Origin: Minisyncoccota bacterium
GTDB taxonomy: Bacteria > Patescibacteriota > Minisyncoccia > Minisyncoccales > JAQTVQ01
Direction of reading: 5' to 3'
DNA: 32,841 nucleotides
Assembly: GCA_028706715.1 (NCBI GenBank)
Contig: JAQTVQ010000007.1
Location: 11,411 to 44,251, forward strand
In this document: piece by piece, positions 22,310-31,912 of the stretch
Position numbering within the stretch: the stretch's first letter is position 1
Layout of the letters: each line of letters opens with the position of its first letter
Program-made: the position numbers and the translations under genes
The notes under the pieces: model-generated
The model's input: the letters and a program-made list of their open reading frames with translations, nothing else
What the model was told of the DNA's origin: nothing
Database searches by the model: none

Positions 22310-22323
22310 CGCTCTTAAAAGCC

Positions 22324-22794
22324 TTACGCCTCTCCGTAAGAAATTTTTAAAACTTTATAAATAAGGCTAGAAGACGGAACAGAAACGGTTTCTCCCGCCT
22401 TTTTGCCAAGTAAAATTTTTCCCACCGGAGATTCGTTGGAAATCTTTCCTTCAAAAGGATTGGCTTCAATCGTTCCGACAATGGTAAAATCAAGCTTTTT
22501 CCCTGAATTATCTTTTAAGGAGACTTTGGACCCTAGACAGACGGACCCTCCGCCGTCTTTGGGAGGCTTTATTATCTCATAATTTTTCAAGACTCTTTCC
22601 ATTTCTCGCAGCCTGCTTTCAAGCATTTCCATATCTTCATGAAAAGACAGATATTCCGAATCAATATCTTCCGACTGCAAAACCTTAGGAATTTCTCCTT
22701 TGGTCTTTGCTTCCCTTATTTTTTTTAATTCTTCAAATTCTTTTTCAATCTTAGCCAATCCCTCTTTGGTTAAATAAAATTTTTTGCCCTGCAT
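22324..22794 (-). CDS. greA: Transcript cleavage factor GreA
   Basis: GreA enters the RNA polymerase secondary channel and stimulates cleavage of backtracked RNA. The 156-aa length is normal. The N-terminal coiled coil (residues about 1-75) begins YLTKEGLAKIEKEFEELKK and has acidic residues at the tip (SEDIDSEY), which coordinate the catalytic metal in the family. The C-terminal FKBP-like domain shows FTIVGTIEANPFEGKISNESPVGKILLGKKAGE. It is transcribed from a strong promoter at 22992-23020 through a leader of about 190 nt that contains a 30-codon ORF and a hairpin ending about 25 nt before the ATG. Confidence 0.96.
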   Translation of the reverse strand: MQGKKFYLTKEGLAKIEKEFEELKKIREAKTKGEIPKVLQSEDIDSEYLSFHEDMEMLESRLREMERVLKNYEIIKPPKDGGGSVCLGSKVSLKDNSGKKLDFTIVGTIEANPFEGKISNESPVGKILLGKKAGETVSVPSSSLIYKVLKISYGEA

Positions 22795-22814
22795 AATTTT
22801 CGTTTTCGTATTTT

Positions 22815-22842
22815 TAAAAGCTCCCTTTTTGCTAAGGGAGCT
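22815..22842 (-). promoter_or_regulatory. Hairpin in the greA leader
   Basis: AGCTCCCTT pairs with AAGGGAGCT (22819-22827/22834-22842). On the minus strand it is followed by TTTT then AAAAAT, so it is a weak terminator or attenuator between the leader ORF and greA. The T run is short. Confidence 0.5.
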
Positions 22843-22888
22843 GCTTCTGTGTTTTTTATTTGTGTTAAACTTATAAGCTTTCTCCCTT

Positions 22889-22981
22889 TTATGGCTGGCC
22901 TCCTCCGCAAATTAAAAATTTACCGGCAAGACTAACGGTTAAAGGGCAATGCATTGCAATCTGAAGCTTAAGTTTCCTCAT
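22889..22981 (-). CDS. Candidate 30-aa leader ORF upstream of greA
   Basis: This untracked frame runs from an ATG at 22981 to TAA at 22889-22891. The peptide begins MRKLKLQIAMHC, is basic then moderately hydrophobic, and ends in LICGGGQP. The ATG is 10 nt past the -10 of the best promoter in the window, so it would be the first ORF on the greA transcript. A hairpin follows before greA. No family is recognised. Its position makes it a candidate leader peptide, but coding potential is unproven. Confidence 0.35.
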   Translation of the reverse strand: MRKLKLQIAMHCPLTVSLAGKFLICGGGQP

Positions 22982-22991
22982 ATTAAATATA

Positions 22992-23020
22992 ATAATAGGC
23001 TCTGCAAAATTCTTTGTCAA
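22992..23020 (-). promoter_or_regulatory. Promoter of the greA transcript
   Basis: TTGACA (23015-23020), a 17-nt spacer and TATTAT (22992-22997) form a near-consensus sigma-70 promoter on the minus strand. It lies between the ATP operon terminator and the leader ORF. Confidence 0.8.
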
Positions 23021-23082
23021 CGGCTGGAATCTCCTTCTTTTTTAAGGCTTTCCGGCCTTTATCAACAGACAAGAACGGAAAC

Positions 23083-23112
23083 AAAAACTCCGCAAGCAAA
23101 ATGCTTGCGGAG
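23083..23112 (-). terminator. Terminator of the ATP synthase operon
   Basis: CTCCGCAAGC pairs perfectly with GCTTGCGGAG around an AAAAT loop. On the minus strand it is followed by TTTTTGTTT. It lies 14 nt after the atpC stop codon. Confidence 0.92.
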
Positions 23113-23125
23113 GCGATAAAATCTT

Positions 23126-23401
23126 CTAATTCTTCTCTCCTGCTTGGCAATAGAGAAAAACTTCTCCCGTTACCAAAACCGTTGTTTCTTTGGGCTGGAC
23201 TTCCAATATCCCTCTTTCTATGTCAAAAATAAAATCTTTTGACTTCTTGTCGTGGATTTCTATTTTCCCTTTTTTTAAGGGAGTGATTAATGGAATGTGT
23301 CCGTCAAGAACTGTAAGCTCCCCGGCAAGCCCGGGCAAAGTAACGGAAGCTGCTTCTCCCTGAAAAACCGTTTTTTCGTGGCTGATAAGGCTTAACTTCA
23401 T
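23126..23401 (-). CDS. atpC: ATP synthase F1 epsilon subunit, short form
   Basis: Epsilon links gamma to the c-ring and, in long forms, inhibits hydrolysis through a C-terminal helical hairpin. This 91-aa protein has the N-terminal beta sandwich (MKLSLISHEKTVFQGEAASV, PGLAGELTVLDGHIPLITPL, then IERGILEVQPKETTVLV) and stops there; the usual 130-140 aa form has an extra 40-50 aa helical domain. The stop is followed directly by the operon terminator, so the truncation looks genuine. Loss of the inhibitory helices would leave hydrolysis control to other mechanisms. It follows atpD after 6 nt. Confidence 0.93.
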   Translation of the reverse strand: MKLSLISHEKTVFQGEAASVTLPGLAGELTVLDGHIPLITPLKKGKIEIHDKKSKDFIFDIERGILEVQPKETTVLVTGEVFLYCQAGEKN

Positions 23402-23407
23402 AATAAT

Positions 23408-24817
<1,410 letters not shown>

Positions 24818-24874
24818 ACAACCGGCTATTCCTATATAAAATCCTTGTTTAAAAATTGGTTCATTGAAAATTTT

Positions 24875-25777
24875 CTAGCTTATCGCTTCTTTGGCGGAAG
24901 TGATTTCTCCCAGCTCGGAAGTAATTTGCTCCTGCCTTGCCTTGTTATAATCTAAAATCAAAAGCTTGATAATTTCTTTGGCGTTATCGGAAGCGTTTTT
25001 CATTGCAATCATACGGGCGGAATGTTCGGAAGCGTTGGCCTCCAAAATAGAATGGTAGACTTCAAAAGTAACCAGCTCCGGAACCAAGCTTTCATAAATA
25101 TCTTTTGAGCTTGGCTCAAAAACATATTCCAAAAAAGGTTCAGACATAATTTTTTCAAAATCTTTCGGAAATCTTTCTTTTAAAAAATCTTCCAATATTC
25201 TTTCTTCCACCGGAAGAAGCTGAACCATGCAAGGCTCTTGAGCGAAAGTCGTTACAAAATCAGTGAAAATAATATAAATTTTTTGATATTCTTTTTCAAA
25301 ATACTTTACAAACAATTCGGCCAAAGGCCTTATCTCGTTTAATTTTCCGAAGTCTCCGATCCCGCTGAATTCTATTTTTATTTTCCGGCCCTTTTTTCTG
25401 AAAAAAGCCGCTGATTTTTTCCCGACGGCGGCAATTTCCACCGGCGCAGTTTTTTCAAGTTCTTGGATTTGCTTTTGGGCGTAATTTAAAATATTTTTGT
25501 TGAAAGGCCCGCAAAACCCTCTATCGGAGCTGACCACTACGGCTAATATTTTTTCAACCGGCCTTTCTTTAAAATAAAATCCTGTTGCGCCTTCTTTTTT
25601 TTGGTGAGCGCTCAATTTTTTTAATATTTGATAAACTTTCAGAGCAAACGGACGAGAGTTTAAAGCCAGCGTCTGCGCCTTGCCCATTTTTACCGCCGAA
25701 ACCAAGCCCATAGCATTGGTAATCTTGGAAATATTTTGAACGGATCCGATTTTCTGCTTAATTTCCTTTGACTTCAT
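24875..25777 (-). CDS. atpG: ATP synthase F1 gamma subunit
   Basis: Gamma is the central rotor shaft. The 300-aa protein has the conserved N-terminal helix (KEIKQKIGSVQNISKITNAMGLVSAVKM), the Rossmann-like middle with SSDRGFCGPFN, and the C-terminal helix SARMIAMKNASDNAKEIIKLLILDYNKARQEQITSEL that enters the alpha3beta3 core. The start overlaps the 3' end of atpA by 20 nt, suggesting translational coupling. Confidence 0.96.
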   Translation of the reverse strand: MKSKEIKQKIGSVQNISKITNAMGLVSAVKMGKAQTLALNSRPFALKVYQILKKLSAHQKKEGATGFYFKERPVEKILAVVVSSDRGFCGPFNKNILNYAQKQIQELEKTAPVEIAAVGKKSAAFFRKKGRKIKIEFSGIGDFGKLNEIRPLAELFVKYFEKEYQKIYIIFTDFVTTFAQEPCMVQLLPVEERILEDFLKERFPKDFEKIMSEPFLEYVFEPSSKDIYESLVPELVTFEVYHSILEANASEHSARMIAMKNASDNAKEIIKLLILDYNKARQEQITSELGEITSAKEAIS

Positions 25778-27272
25778 ATTTTTGCAAAGCTTCTCTTAAT
25801 CCTTTTTCCAGTTCCGAACGCAGCTCGGTACTGATATCCCTGGATTCCTTGATCTCTTTTAAAACCCCCGGCTTAATTGATTCAAAGTATTCAATAATAT
25901 CGTTTTCAGCCTGCTTAACTTGGGACAATTCAATTTTATCCAGCCATCCCTTTACAGCGGCAAAAATGACCAAAACCTCTTTTTCAAAAGGCAAGGGAGC
26001 TCTTTCTTCCTGCCTTAAGAGCATCATCATTCTTTGCCCTCTTTGGATTTTTTCTTTAGTTTCCTGGTCAACCTCTTCGGCAAATTCTAAAAAGGCTTCC
26101 AGCTCTTTAAATTGGGCTAGCTCCAATTTTAAAGTTGACGATATCTTTTTCATAGCCTTGGTTTGCGCCGCTGACCCGACCCTTGAAACGGAAAGGCCGA
26201 CATTTACTTCCGGCCTTTGGCCTTTGAGATATAAGCCGGCGTCAAAGAAAAGCTGTCCGTCGGTGATGGAAATAACATTCGTCGGAATATAGGCGGTGAT
26301 ATCTCCTCCTTGCGTCTCAATAATCGGAAGAGCGGTCAAAGATCCTCCCCCCTTTTCTTTGCTAAGCCTTGCCGCTCTTTCAAGAAGCCTTGAATGAAGG
26401 TAGAAAATATCTCCCGGATAAGCTTCTCTCCCGGGAGGCCTTCTTAAGATTAAAGCGACTTCTCTCCACGCCCACGCATGCTTTGTAAGATCGTCGTAAA
26501 TTACCAGCGCGTCTTTCCCCGCATTCATAAAGTATTCTCCCTGCGCAGCTCCGCAATAAGGAGCCAAATACCAAAAAGGAGCCGGATCAGATGATGTTGC
26601 CGCCACAACGATTGTATATTCCATGGCTCCGTTTTTTTCCAAAATTTCAATGGTTCTTGCCAGTTTGGATCTTTTTTGGCCTATGGCGACATAAATGCAA
26701 ACAGGCCTTTTTGCTTCGTTTTTTTGGTTTAAAATTACATCTATGGCCAAAGAGCTTTTAGTGGAAATTCTGTCTCCTAAAAGAAGCTCTCTCTGCCCTC
26801 TTCCTATTGGAATTAAGCTATCTACTATCTTGATGCCCGTATGCAAAGGATAATCAACCGGTTCTCTTTCTATTACCGACGGCCCTATTTTTTCAATAAG
26901 ACCGGAATCTTTGAAATTAATTTTTCCTTTTCCGTCCAACGGCCTTCCCAAAGGATCTATTACTCTCCCTATCATTTCTTCCCCCACCGGAACGGAAGCG
27001 ACTTTGCCCGTCCTCTTAACAATGTCTCCTTGCTTGATTTTGGAATCTTTTCCCAAGATAATCGCTCCCACTTCAGATTCTTCCAAGCTTAAAGCTATCC
27101 CTAATGTTTCTTCTTCTCCTTCAAATTTGATAATTTCCATTGAGCAAACATCCAACAACCCGCTGATTTTAGCGGTTCCGTCTTTAACCTCAATTACTTG
27201 GCCTACCTCCTCTTTTTGGGAGCTAAAATCCAAATTTTCTATCTCTTTTTTTAAATAATCTAAAATTTCCAT
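25758..27272 (-). CDS. atpA: ATP synthase F1 alpha subunit with altered P-loop
   Basis: Alpha carries the noncatalytic nucleotide sites and forms the hexamer with beta. I prefer the ATG at 27272 (504 aa, MEILDYLKKEIEN...) over the tracked TTG at 27296, because it matches the usual alpha N-terminus. Family hallmarks are REPVDYPLHTGIKIVDSLIPIGRGQREL, LRRPPGREAYPGDIFYLHSRLLERAA and VGLSVSRVGSAAQTKAMK. The P-loop, normally GDRQTGKT, reads GDRISTKS (residues 166-173): the glycine before the lysine is threonine. The lysine and the following Ser remain. This predicts weakened or altered nucleotide binding at the noncatalytic sites. The overlap with atpG is 20 nt. Confidence 0.96.
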   Translation of the reverse strand: MEILDYLKKEIENLDFSSQKEEVGQVIEVKDGTAKISGLLDVCSMEIIKFEGEEETLGIALSLEESEVGAIILGKDSKIKQGDIVKRTGKVASVPVGEEMIGRVIDPLGRPLDGKGKINFKDSGLIEKIGPSVIEREPVDYPLHTGIKIVDSLIPIGRGQRELLLGDRISTKSSLAIDVILNQKNEAKRPVCIYVAIGQKRSKLARTIEILEKNGAMEYTIVVAATSSDPAPFWYLAPYCGAAQGEYFMNAGKDALVIYDDLTKHAWAWREVALILRRPPGREAYPGDIFYLHSRLLERAARLSKEKGGGSLTALPIIETQGGDITAYIPTNVISITDGQLFFDAGLYLKGQRPEVNVGLSVSRVGSAAQTKAMKKISSTLKLELAQFKELEAFLEFAEEVDQETKEKIQRGQRMMMLLRQEERAPLPFEKEVLVIFAAVKGWLDKIELSQVKQAENDIIEYFESIKPGVLKEIKESRDISTELRSELEKGLREALQKYEVKGN

Positions 27273-27305
27273 ATAATTTGCGGGCCTTGGATACAAGCCC
27301 CGGAA

Positions 27306-27689
27306 TTAAACTAATTTTTTCCTAATGCTCCCAATAAGAGTTTTTATTGAAGAGTCAATCAAAACATTATTGGTTTTGGCTTTAAAGCCTCCTATAATAG
27401 ATTTGTCTATCTGAATTTTAAATTTATCAACTTTTCCCAATTCCGGTTTCAACCTGCTTTTTATTGCTTCTACCTCCTCCTCTCCCATATCTCTGGCTAA
27501 AATTAAGACAGCTTCTTTCTCTTTGCTTATTGCTTCCATCTCTTTTAAAATTTTGGGAAGAAGATGTTCCTTCTTTTTGGCGACGGCCACCTGTAAAAAA
27601 TTACGGACGATTTCTTTTTGCCTTTCTTCTTCTTTCCCTTCCAAAGCCGCGGCAAGAGCCTTGCCAAAAATTTTTGCTTCGTTTTCCAT
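27306..27689 (-). CDS. atpH: ATP synthase F1 delta subunit, short form
   Basis: Delta (OSCP) joins the peripheral stalk to the top of F1. The 127-aa protein is shorter than the usual roughly 175-180 aa. The C-terminal signature is clear (KIQIDKSIIGGFKAKTNNVLIDSSIKTLIGSIRKKL), while the N-terminal six-helix F1-binding domain is reduced. Identification rests on this C-terminus plus its place between atpF and atpA. It shares TAATG with atpF (1-nt overlap), implying coupling. Confidence 0.88.
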   Translation of the reverse strand: MENEAKIFGKALAAALEGKEEERQKEIVRNFLQVAVAKKKEHLLPKILKEMEAISKEKEAVLILARDMGEEEVEAIKSRLKPELGKVDKFKIQIDKSIIGGFKAKTNNVLIDSSIKTLIGSIRKKLV

Positions 27690-28174
27690 TATTTTCGGGC
27701 GGCTAAAAATTTATTTATCAGATCTTTGTCTTTTTGAGCATCAATTTTTTCTTCCAATATTTTTTCCGCCAAAGCCAAGGCCGCTTCTATTTCTCTGTTT
27801 TTCTCGGCTTCTTTTATTTTTTCCGCTTCCAGCAAGGCTTCCTTTTTAGCCGATTGTATCATGTTGATTCTTTCCTGCTCTCCCAATAAAACGGATTCTT
27901 TCATTTTATCTTCTCCTTTCTTTTTTCCTTGCTCAAAAATTTCCACCGCTTTTTGCTGGGCCTTTGAAATAATATCTTCCCGTTTCTCCCTAATGTCCTT
28001 TATTTTTTCTTCTGCGGCTTTTGATTTTTCCAGCCCTTCTTCTATCCTCTGCTTCCTTTCCCTCAAAATTCGTAAAAACGGGCTTAAAGCGAATTTTTTC
28101 AGCAAGAACAAGACAATCAAAAAATTGATTATTTGCCCCAGTAAAATTTTCCAATCAATTCCCAGCATAAACAA
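27689..28174 (-). CDS. atpF: ATP synthase Fo b subunit
   Basis: Subunit b forms the peripheral stalk. The 161-aa protein has one N-terminal membrane helix (WKILLGQIINFLIVLFLLKKF) followed by a long charged coiled coil (RILRERKQRIEEGLEKSKAAEEK and onwards), the standard design. Two possible starts, MF-MLGIDW, differ by two residues. It overlaps atpH by 1 nt. Confidence 0.95.
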   Translation of the reverse strand: MFMLGIDWKILLGQIINFLIVLFLLKKFALSPFLRILRERKQRIEEGLEKSKAAEEKIKDIREKREDIISKAQQKAVEIFEQGKKKGEDKMKESVLLGEQERINMIQSAKKEALLEAEKIKEAEKNREIEAALALAEKILEEKIDAQKDKDLINKFLAARK

Positions 28175-28279
28175 AATAATTAAAGCGGCGCGGCAAAGCG
28201 AAACGAAAGCTTCTGCCGAAAACCGGCCATAGGCGGCAGTTCCGCCTTTTTTAGAAAGCGGAACCGCTTAATAAATAAA
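28175..28279. other. atpE-atpF spacer with inverted repeat
   Basis: The 105-nt gap contains GGCGGTTCCGC-type pairing (AGGCGGCAGTTCCGCC, about 28230-28250), a small GC-rich inverted repeat on an AT background. It could be an RNA processing or stability element that adjusts the high stoichiometry of subunit c, but this is a guess. Confidence 0.3.
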
Positions 28280-28758
<479 letters not shown>

Positions 28759-28769
<11 letters not shown>

Positions 28770-29475
28770 GGAGAACGGTCGCCGTCGTATAAAAAACCAC
28801 TACCAGCGAAGAAAAAATAAAAGCCTGTATAAACCCGACCAAAATTTCCAGCGCCAAAAAAGGCAAGGGAATCAAATAAGCAAGACTCCAATGGATCCCC
28901 GTCGCCACCACTATCAATAATGTTTCTCCGGCAAACAAGTTTCCAAAAAGCCTCATGGACAAAGAAATTATTCTGGTAAACTCTCCCAGCCCCTCCAGTA
29001 TCCCCACAAAAAAAGCCACAGGGCTTCTAAAATCAAGAAATCTTTTAAGGTAAGAGAAAAAGCCAAGTTCTTTAACCGCGGAAAAATTAATGAAAAAAAC
29101 AGACAGAATCGCCAAAGCCAAAGTAAAGTTTATATCAGAGCTTGGAGACCTTAAAAAGTGAAAAAGCCCCAATCCCGGCAAAAGCTCGGTTAGATTGGAT
29201 AAAAGTATCATTAAGAACAAAGTAACCGCTATGGGAAAAACTTTTTCCGATTTCGCCCTGTTGTGGGTAACGCTGTCAATGAAATTAAGATAGCTTTCCA
29301 AAATCCATTCTAAAAAATTTTGGATTTTTCCGGGAGAAATGCTGTTTTTTTTAAAAGCCCAAAAAAACAGGAGAGATAAAAATCCTCCTATTAAAACAAT
29401 TAATAAGAAAGTGTTGGTAACCGGAAAATCGCCAATTTGGAAAAATTTTGCGGCTTCAATGGATATTTCTTCCAT
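28759..29475 (-). CDS. atpB: ATP synthase Fo a subunit
   Basis: Subunit a forms the proton half-channels against the c-ring. The 238-aa membrane protein has the conserved arginine in ISLSMRLFGNLFAGE, NLTELLPGLG, and PLPFLALEILVGFIQAFIFSSL near the C-terminus, all diagnostic. It is the first gene of the operon. A promoter lies 8 nt before the ATG and there is no Shine-Dalgarno sequence, so leaderless translation is predicted. Confidence 0.97.
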
Positions 29476-29483
29476 AATGTTCT

Positions 29484-29513
29484 ATTGTAGCCTCGCAAAA
29501 TCAAAAATGTCAA
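29484..29513 (-). promoter_or_regulatory. Promoter of the ATP synthase operon
   Basis: TTGACA (29508-29513), an 18-nt spacer and TACAAT (29484-29489) lie on the minus strand, a near-consensus promoter. The -10 ends 8 nt before the atpB ATG, so the transcript should start at or within a few bases of the start codon. Confidence 0.8.
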
Positions 29514-29547
29514 GAATCGCTTTTTTTTTACAGAGCAGACGCCCTCT

Positions 29548-30588
29548 CTAGTCGGCCAAGGCCGGCTGGTAAAATTCGTTGATTTCTATTTTTCTAGCTA
29601 CAGCCTGCTTAATCTCTTTATTTTCAATAAAGGCTTCTAAAATCAGGCCTTCCATCGTTTCTTCTGAAAAACTTTGATCAAAGATAAAATTTCCTAAAGA
29701 ATAAGCTATATATTTGCTTTTATAGCGCTCCGCTTCCTGCGCCACATGAGGATGGTGCCCCACTACCAAATCCGCTCCCAAATCAACAGCCAAGCGGGCA
29801 AAACTTTTTTGGCTGTCGTTTGAAAACGATTGATACTCTTCTCCCCAATGAAACATCGTTATGATTATGTCTGCCTCTCTTCTCGCGCTGGAAATGCCTT
29901 CTTCCAAACTTTCCCTGTCCAGCCATGCCAGTCCCGTTGAATCGTCTTTGGCTTCCCATGTTTTCGGCCCCAAATTGGAAAAAGCCAAAAAAGCGACTCT
30001 TGTTCCGTCAGACAATTCAATTATTTTTGGAGACAAGGCTTCTTCTTTATCCCATCCGGCGCCGGCATATTTTATCCCCGCCTTTTGCAAACGGACAAAA
30101 GTATCTTCCAGCGCGGCGGAAGTATAATCAAAAGCATGGTTATTGGCCAAACTGACCAAGTCAAACCCCGCAAATTCCAGTCCTTTTATTGCTTTTGGTT
30201 CGCTCCTAAAAGAATATATGCTCCCAACATTATATCCTTTGTCGGAGATCGCTCCCTCTAAGTTCCCCACCGTTAAATCCGCTCTTTTTAAATAATCCGC
30301 TATTTTCAAAAAAGGAAAAGAATAGTCTCCTCCGCCATACTCGCTTATTGCCGTTTCTACCCCGCGATCCAGCATAATATCGCCGGTAAAAATAATTTTA
30401 TAGCTGTTTAATTTAGCCGAACTGGCATAGTTTCTTAGAATATAGCGGTCGGAATATATGGCTTCAACTTCTTTCCTCACGTTAACCGCTTTTTGAAACA
30501 GCAAAAATCCAACAAAGACGGTAAAGGCTAGAAGGATTAACATCCCCTTATAGCGCAAATTTAACTCCAAAATACTTTTAAGTTCCAT
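29548..30588 (-). CDS. CapA family protein (PgsA-like metallophosphatase fold)
   Basis: The 346-aa protein has an N-terminal membrane anchor (GMLILLAFTVFVGFLLF, about residues 14-30) followed by a CapA/PGA-synthesis domain outside the membrane. Conserved motifs of the calcineurin-like fold are FTGDIMLDRGVE, VGNLEGAIS, SLANNHAFDY, MFHWGEEY and VVGHHPHVAQ. In Bacillus, PgsA/CapA takes part in poly-gamma-glutamate synthesis or anchoring; the partner genes pgsB and pgsC are not seen here, so that role is not inferred. It starts 4 nt after the EndoQ-like gene. Confidence 0.9.
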   Translation of the reverse strand: MELKSILELNLRYKGMLILLAFTVFVGFLLFQKAVNVRKEVEAIYSDRYILRNYASSAKLNSYKIIFTGDIMLDRGVETAISEYGGGDYSFPFLKIADYLKRADLTVGNLEGAISDKGYNVGSIYSFRSEPKAIKGLEFAGFDLVSLANNHAFDYTSAALEDTFVRLQKAGIKYAGAGWDKEEALSPKIIELSDGTRVAFLAFSNLGPKTWEAKDDSTGLAWLDRESLEEGISSARREADIIITMFHWGEEYQSFSNDSQKSFARLAVDLGADLVVGHHPHVAQEAERYKSKYIAYSLGNFIFDQSFSEETMEGLILEAFIENKEIKQAVARKIEINEFYQPALAD

Positions 30589-30592
30589 AGGA

Positions 30593-31855
30593 TTAAAAAA
30601 GCGTTTTTTGAAAAACGCAGTTATTTTTCTCTTGGTCCGAAAATATTCTTATTTTCCCGAAAACGCCGTCATACCCGGGAGCGATTGAAACATCCCCGCT
30701 TCTCATTTTTTTAATTCCTTCCGCTATTCTCGTCCAAGGCGTTTTTGACAAACTATCAATGGAATATTTTAATAAGATCGCAAATTCCGAGCCAAAATCT
30801 TTTATCATCTGATGATAGGCTAAATTCACTTTTTTTGAAGAAGGACCAACTCCCAAAGATTCTGCTATGATTTCCTGCAAGGGTATTATGCTTTTAAAAG
30901 GCGCGGCTTTTTCCGGAGCAAACCCTATCGGACGGTCAGACAGCTCTGCTGCGCGGTTCAAAACCCCTATTGTTAACGGACGTCCGCAGACAGGGCAAAG
31001 ATTATTATATTTTCTTGACTCTTCCGGGGAAAGGCAAACGCCGCATTCCCTATGGCCGTCATTATGATATTTTCCCTCTTCGGGATAAAATTCAAGGGTA
31101 TATAAAAATTTCTTCGGATCTTTTTCTTTTAACGCTTGTATTATAGCTTCATAACTTAATTCCGTATCAAAAACCGTAGCCTCTCTTCCCAATTTGGACG
31201 GAGAATGGGCGTCGCTGGAAGAAACAAAAGCTATTTTATCAAGGCTGGAATTTCTCCAGCTCATAGCCGGGTCAGAGGATAGTCCCGTTTCTGCCGCATA
31301 AATATATTTGGAATATTCTTCAAAGCATTCTTCCAAAGAATTAAATCCGGAACGGGAGCCAAACAAAGAAAACCATGGGGTGTAAATATGCGCAGGGATA
31401 ACAAAAGCCTCCGGCTCCGCATTCAAGACAATCTCAACTAATTTTTTTGCGTCCAGCCCTAAAATGGGTCGGCCGTCCGATTTTAGATTTCCTCCGGCCG
31501 AAACTAAATCTTTGTTTATCTTGGTTGCTCCCTCAAAAGACGGCGCCAAAAAAACGATATGAATTTTCCGCACTCTCCCGTTTTTTTTGTAAATACAGCT
31601 TATTTCCGAAGTTAAAAGAAAACGAGTTTTATTTTTAAAATCTTCTTCTGCGTTTTTTAAAACAAAAAGCCCGGGTTCGGCCGGTTCCAATTTTTTAATT
31701 AAATCCGCCAGCCAAATCGGATGGGTAAAATCGCCCGAGCCCAAAACCTGGATGCCTTTTATTTTTGCCCATTGGTTTAACGGCTCAAGCTCCATCTGGC
31801 TGCTCGTAGCCCGGGAATATTTGGAATGGATATGGAGATCGGCAATAAATTCCAT
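30593..31855 (-). CDS. EndoQ-like PHP-domain nuclease
   Basis: The 420-aa protein starts with the PHP motif DLHIHSKYSRA (residues 6-16) and carries other PHP metal ligands (GSGDFTHP, TSEISCIY, PAHIYTPW, SSDAHSPSKLG). A zinc-ribbon-like CGVC...CPVCG block (about 280-300) follows, as in endonuclease Q (COG1379), which nicks DNA 5' of deaminated bases and is known mainly from archaea and some bacteria. Length and domain order agree. The likely role is repair of uracil or hypoxanthine in DNA. It could also be a related PHP protein of unknown substrate. Downstream capA is 4 nt away, an apparently unrelated operon partner. Confidence 0.88.
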   Translation of the reverse strand: MEFIADLHIHSKYSRATSSQMELEPLNQWAKIKGIQVLGSGDFTHPIWLADLIKKLEPAEPGLFVLKNAEEDFKNKTRFLLTSEISCIYKKNGRVRKIHIVFLAPSFEGATKINKDLVSAGGNLKSDGRPILGLDAKKLVEIVLNAEPEAFVIPAHIYTPWFSLFGSRSGFNSLEECFEEYSKYIYAAETGLSSDPAMSWRNSSLDKIAFVSSSDAHSPSKLGREATVFDTELSYEAIIQALKEKDPKKFLYTLEFYPEEGKYHNDGHRECGVCLSPEESRKYNNLCPVCGRPLTIGVLNRAAELSDRPIGFAPEKAAPFKSIIPLQEIIAESLGVGPSSKKVNLAYHQMIKDFGSEFAILLKYSIDSLSKTPWTRIAEGIKKMRSGDVSIAPGYDGVFGKIRIFSDQEKNNCVFQKTLF

Positions 31856-31912
31856 TGATAAAAGTGATTAACCGGATTAGTTAATTTTAAAACCGAAAAA
31901 TCAAAAATTCAG

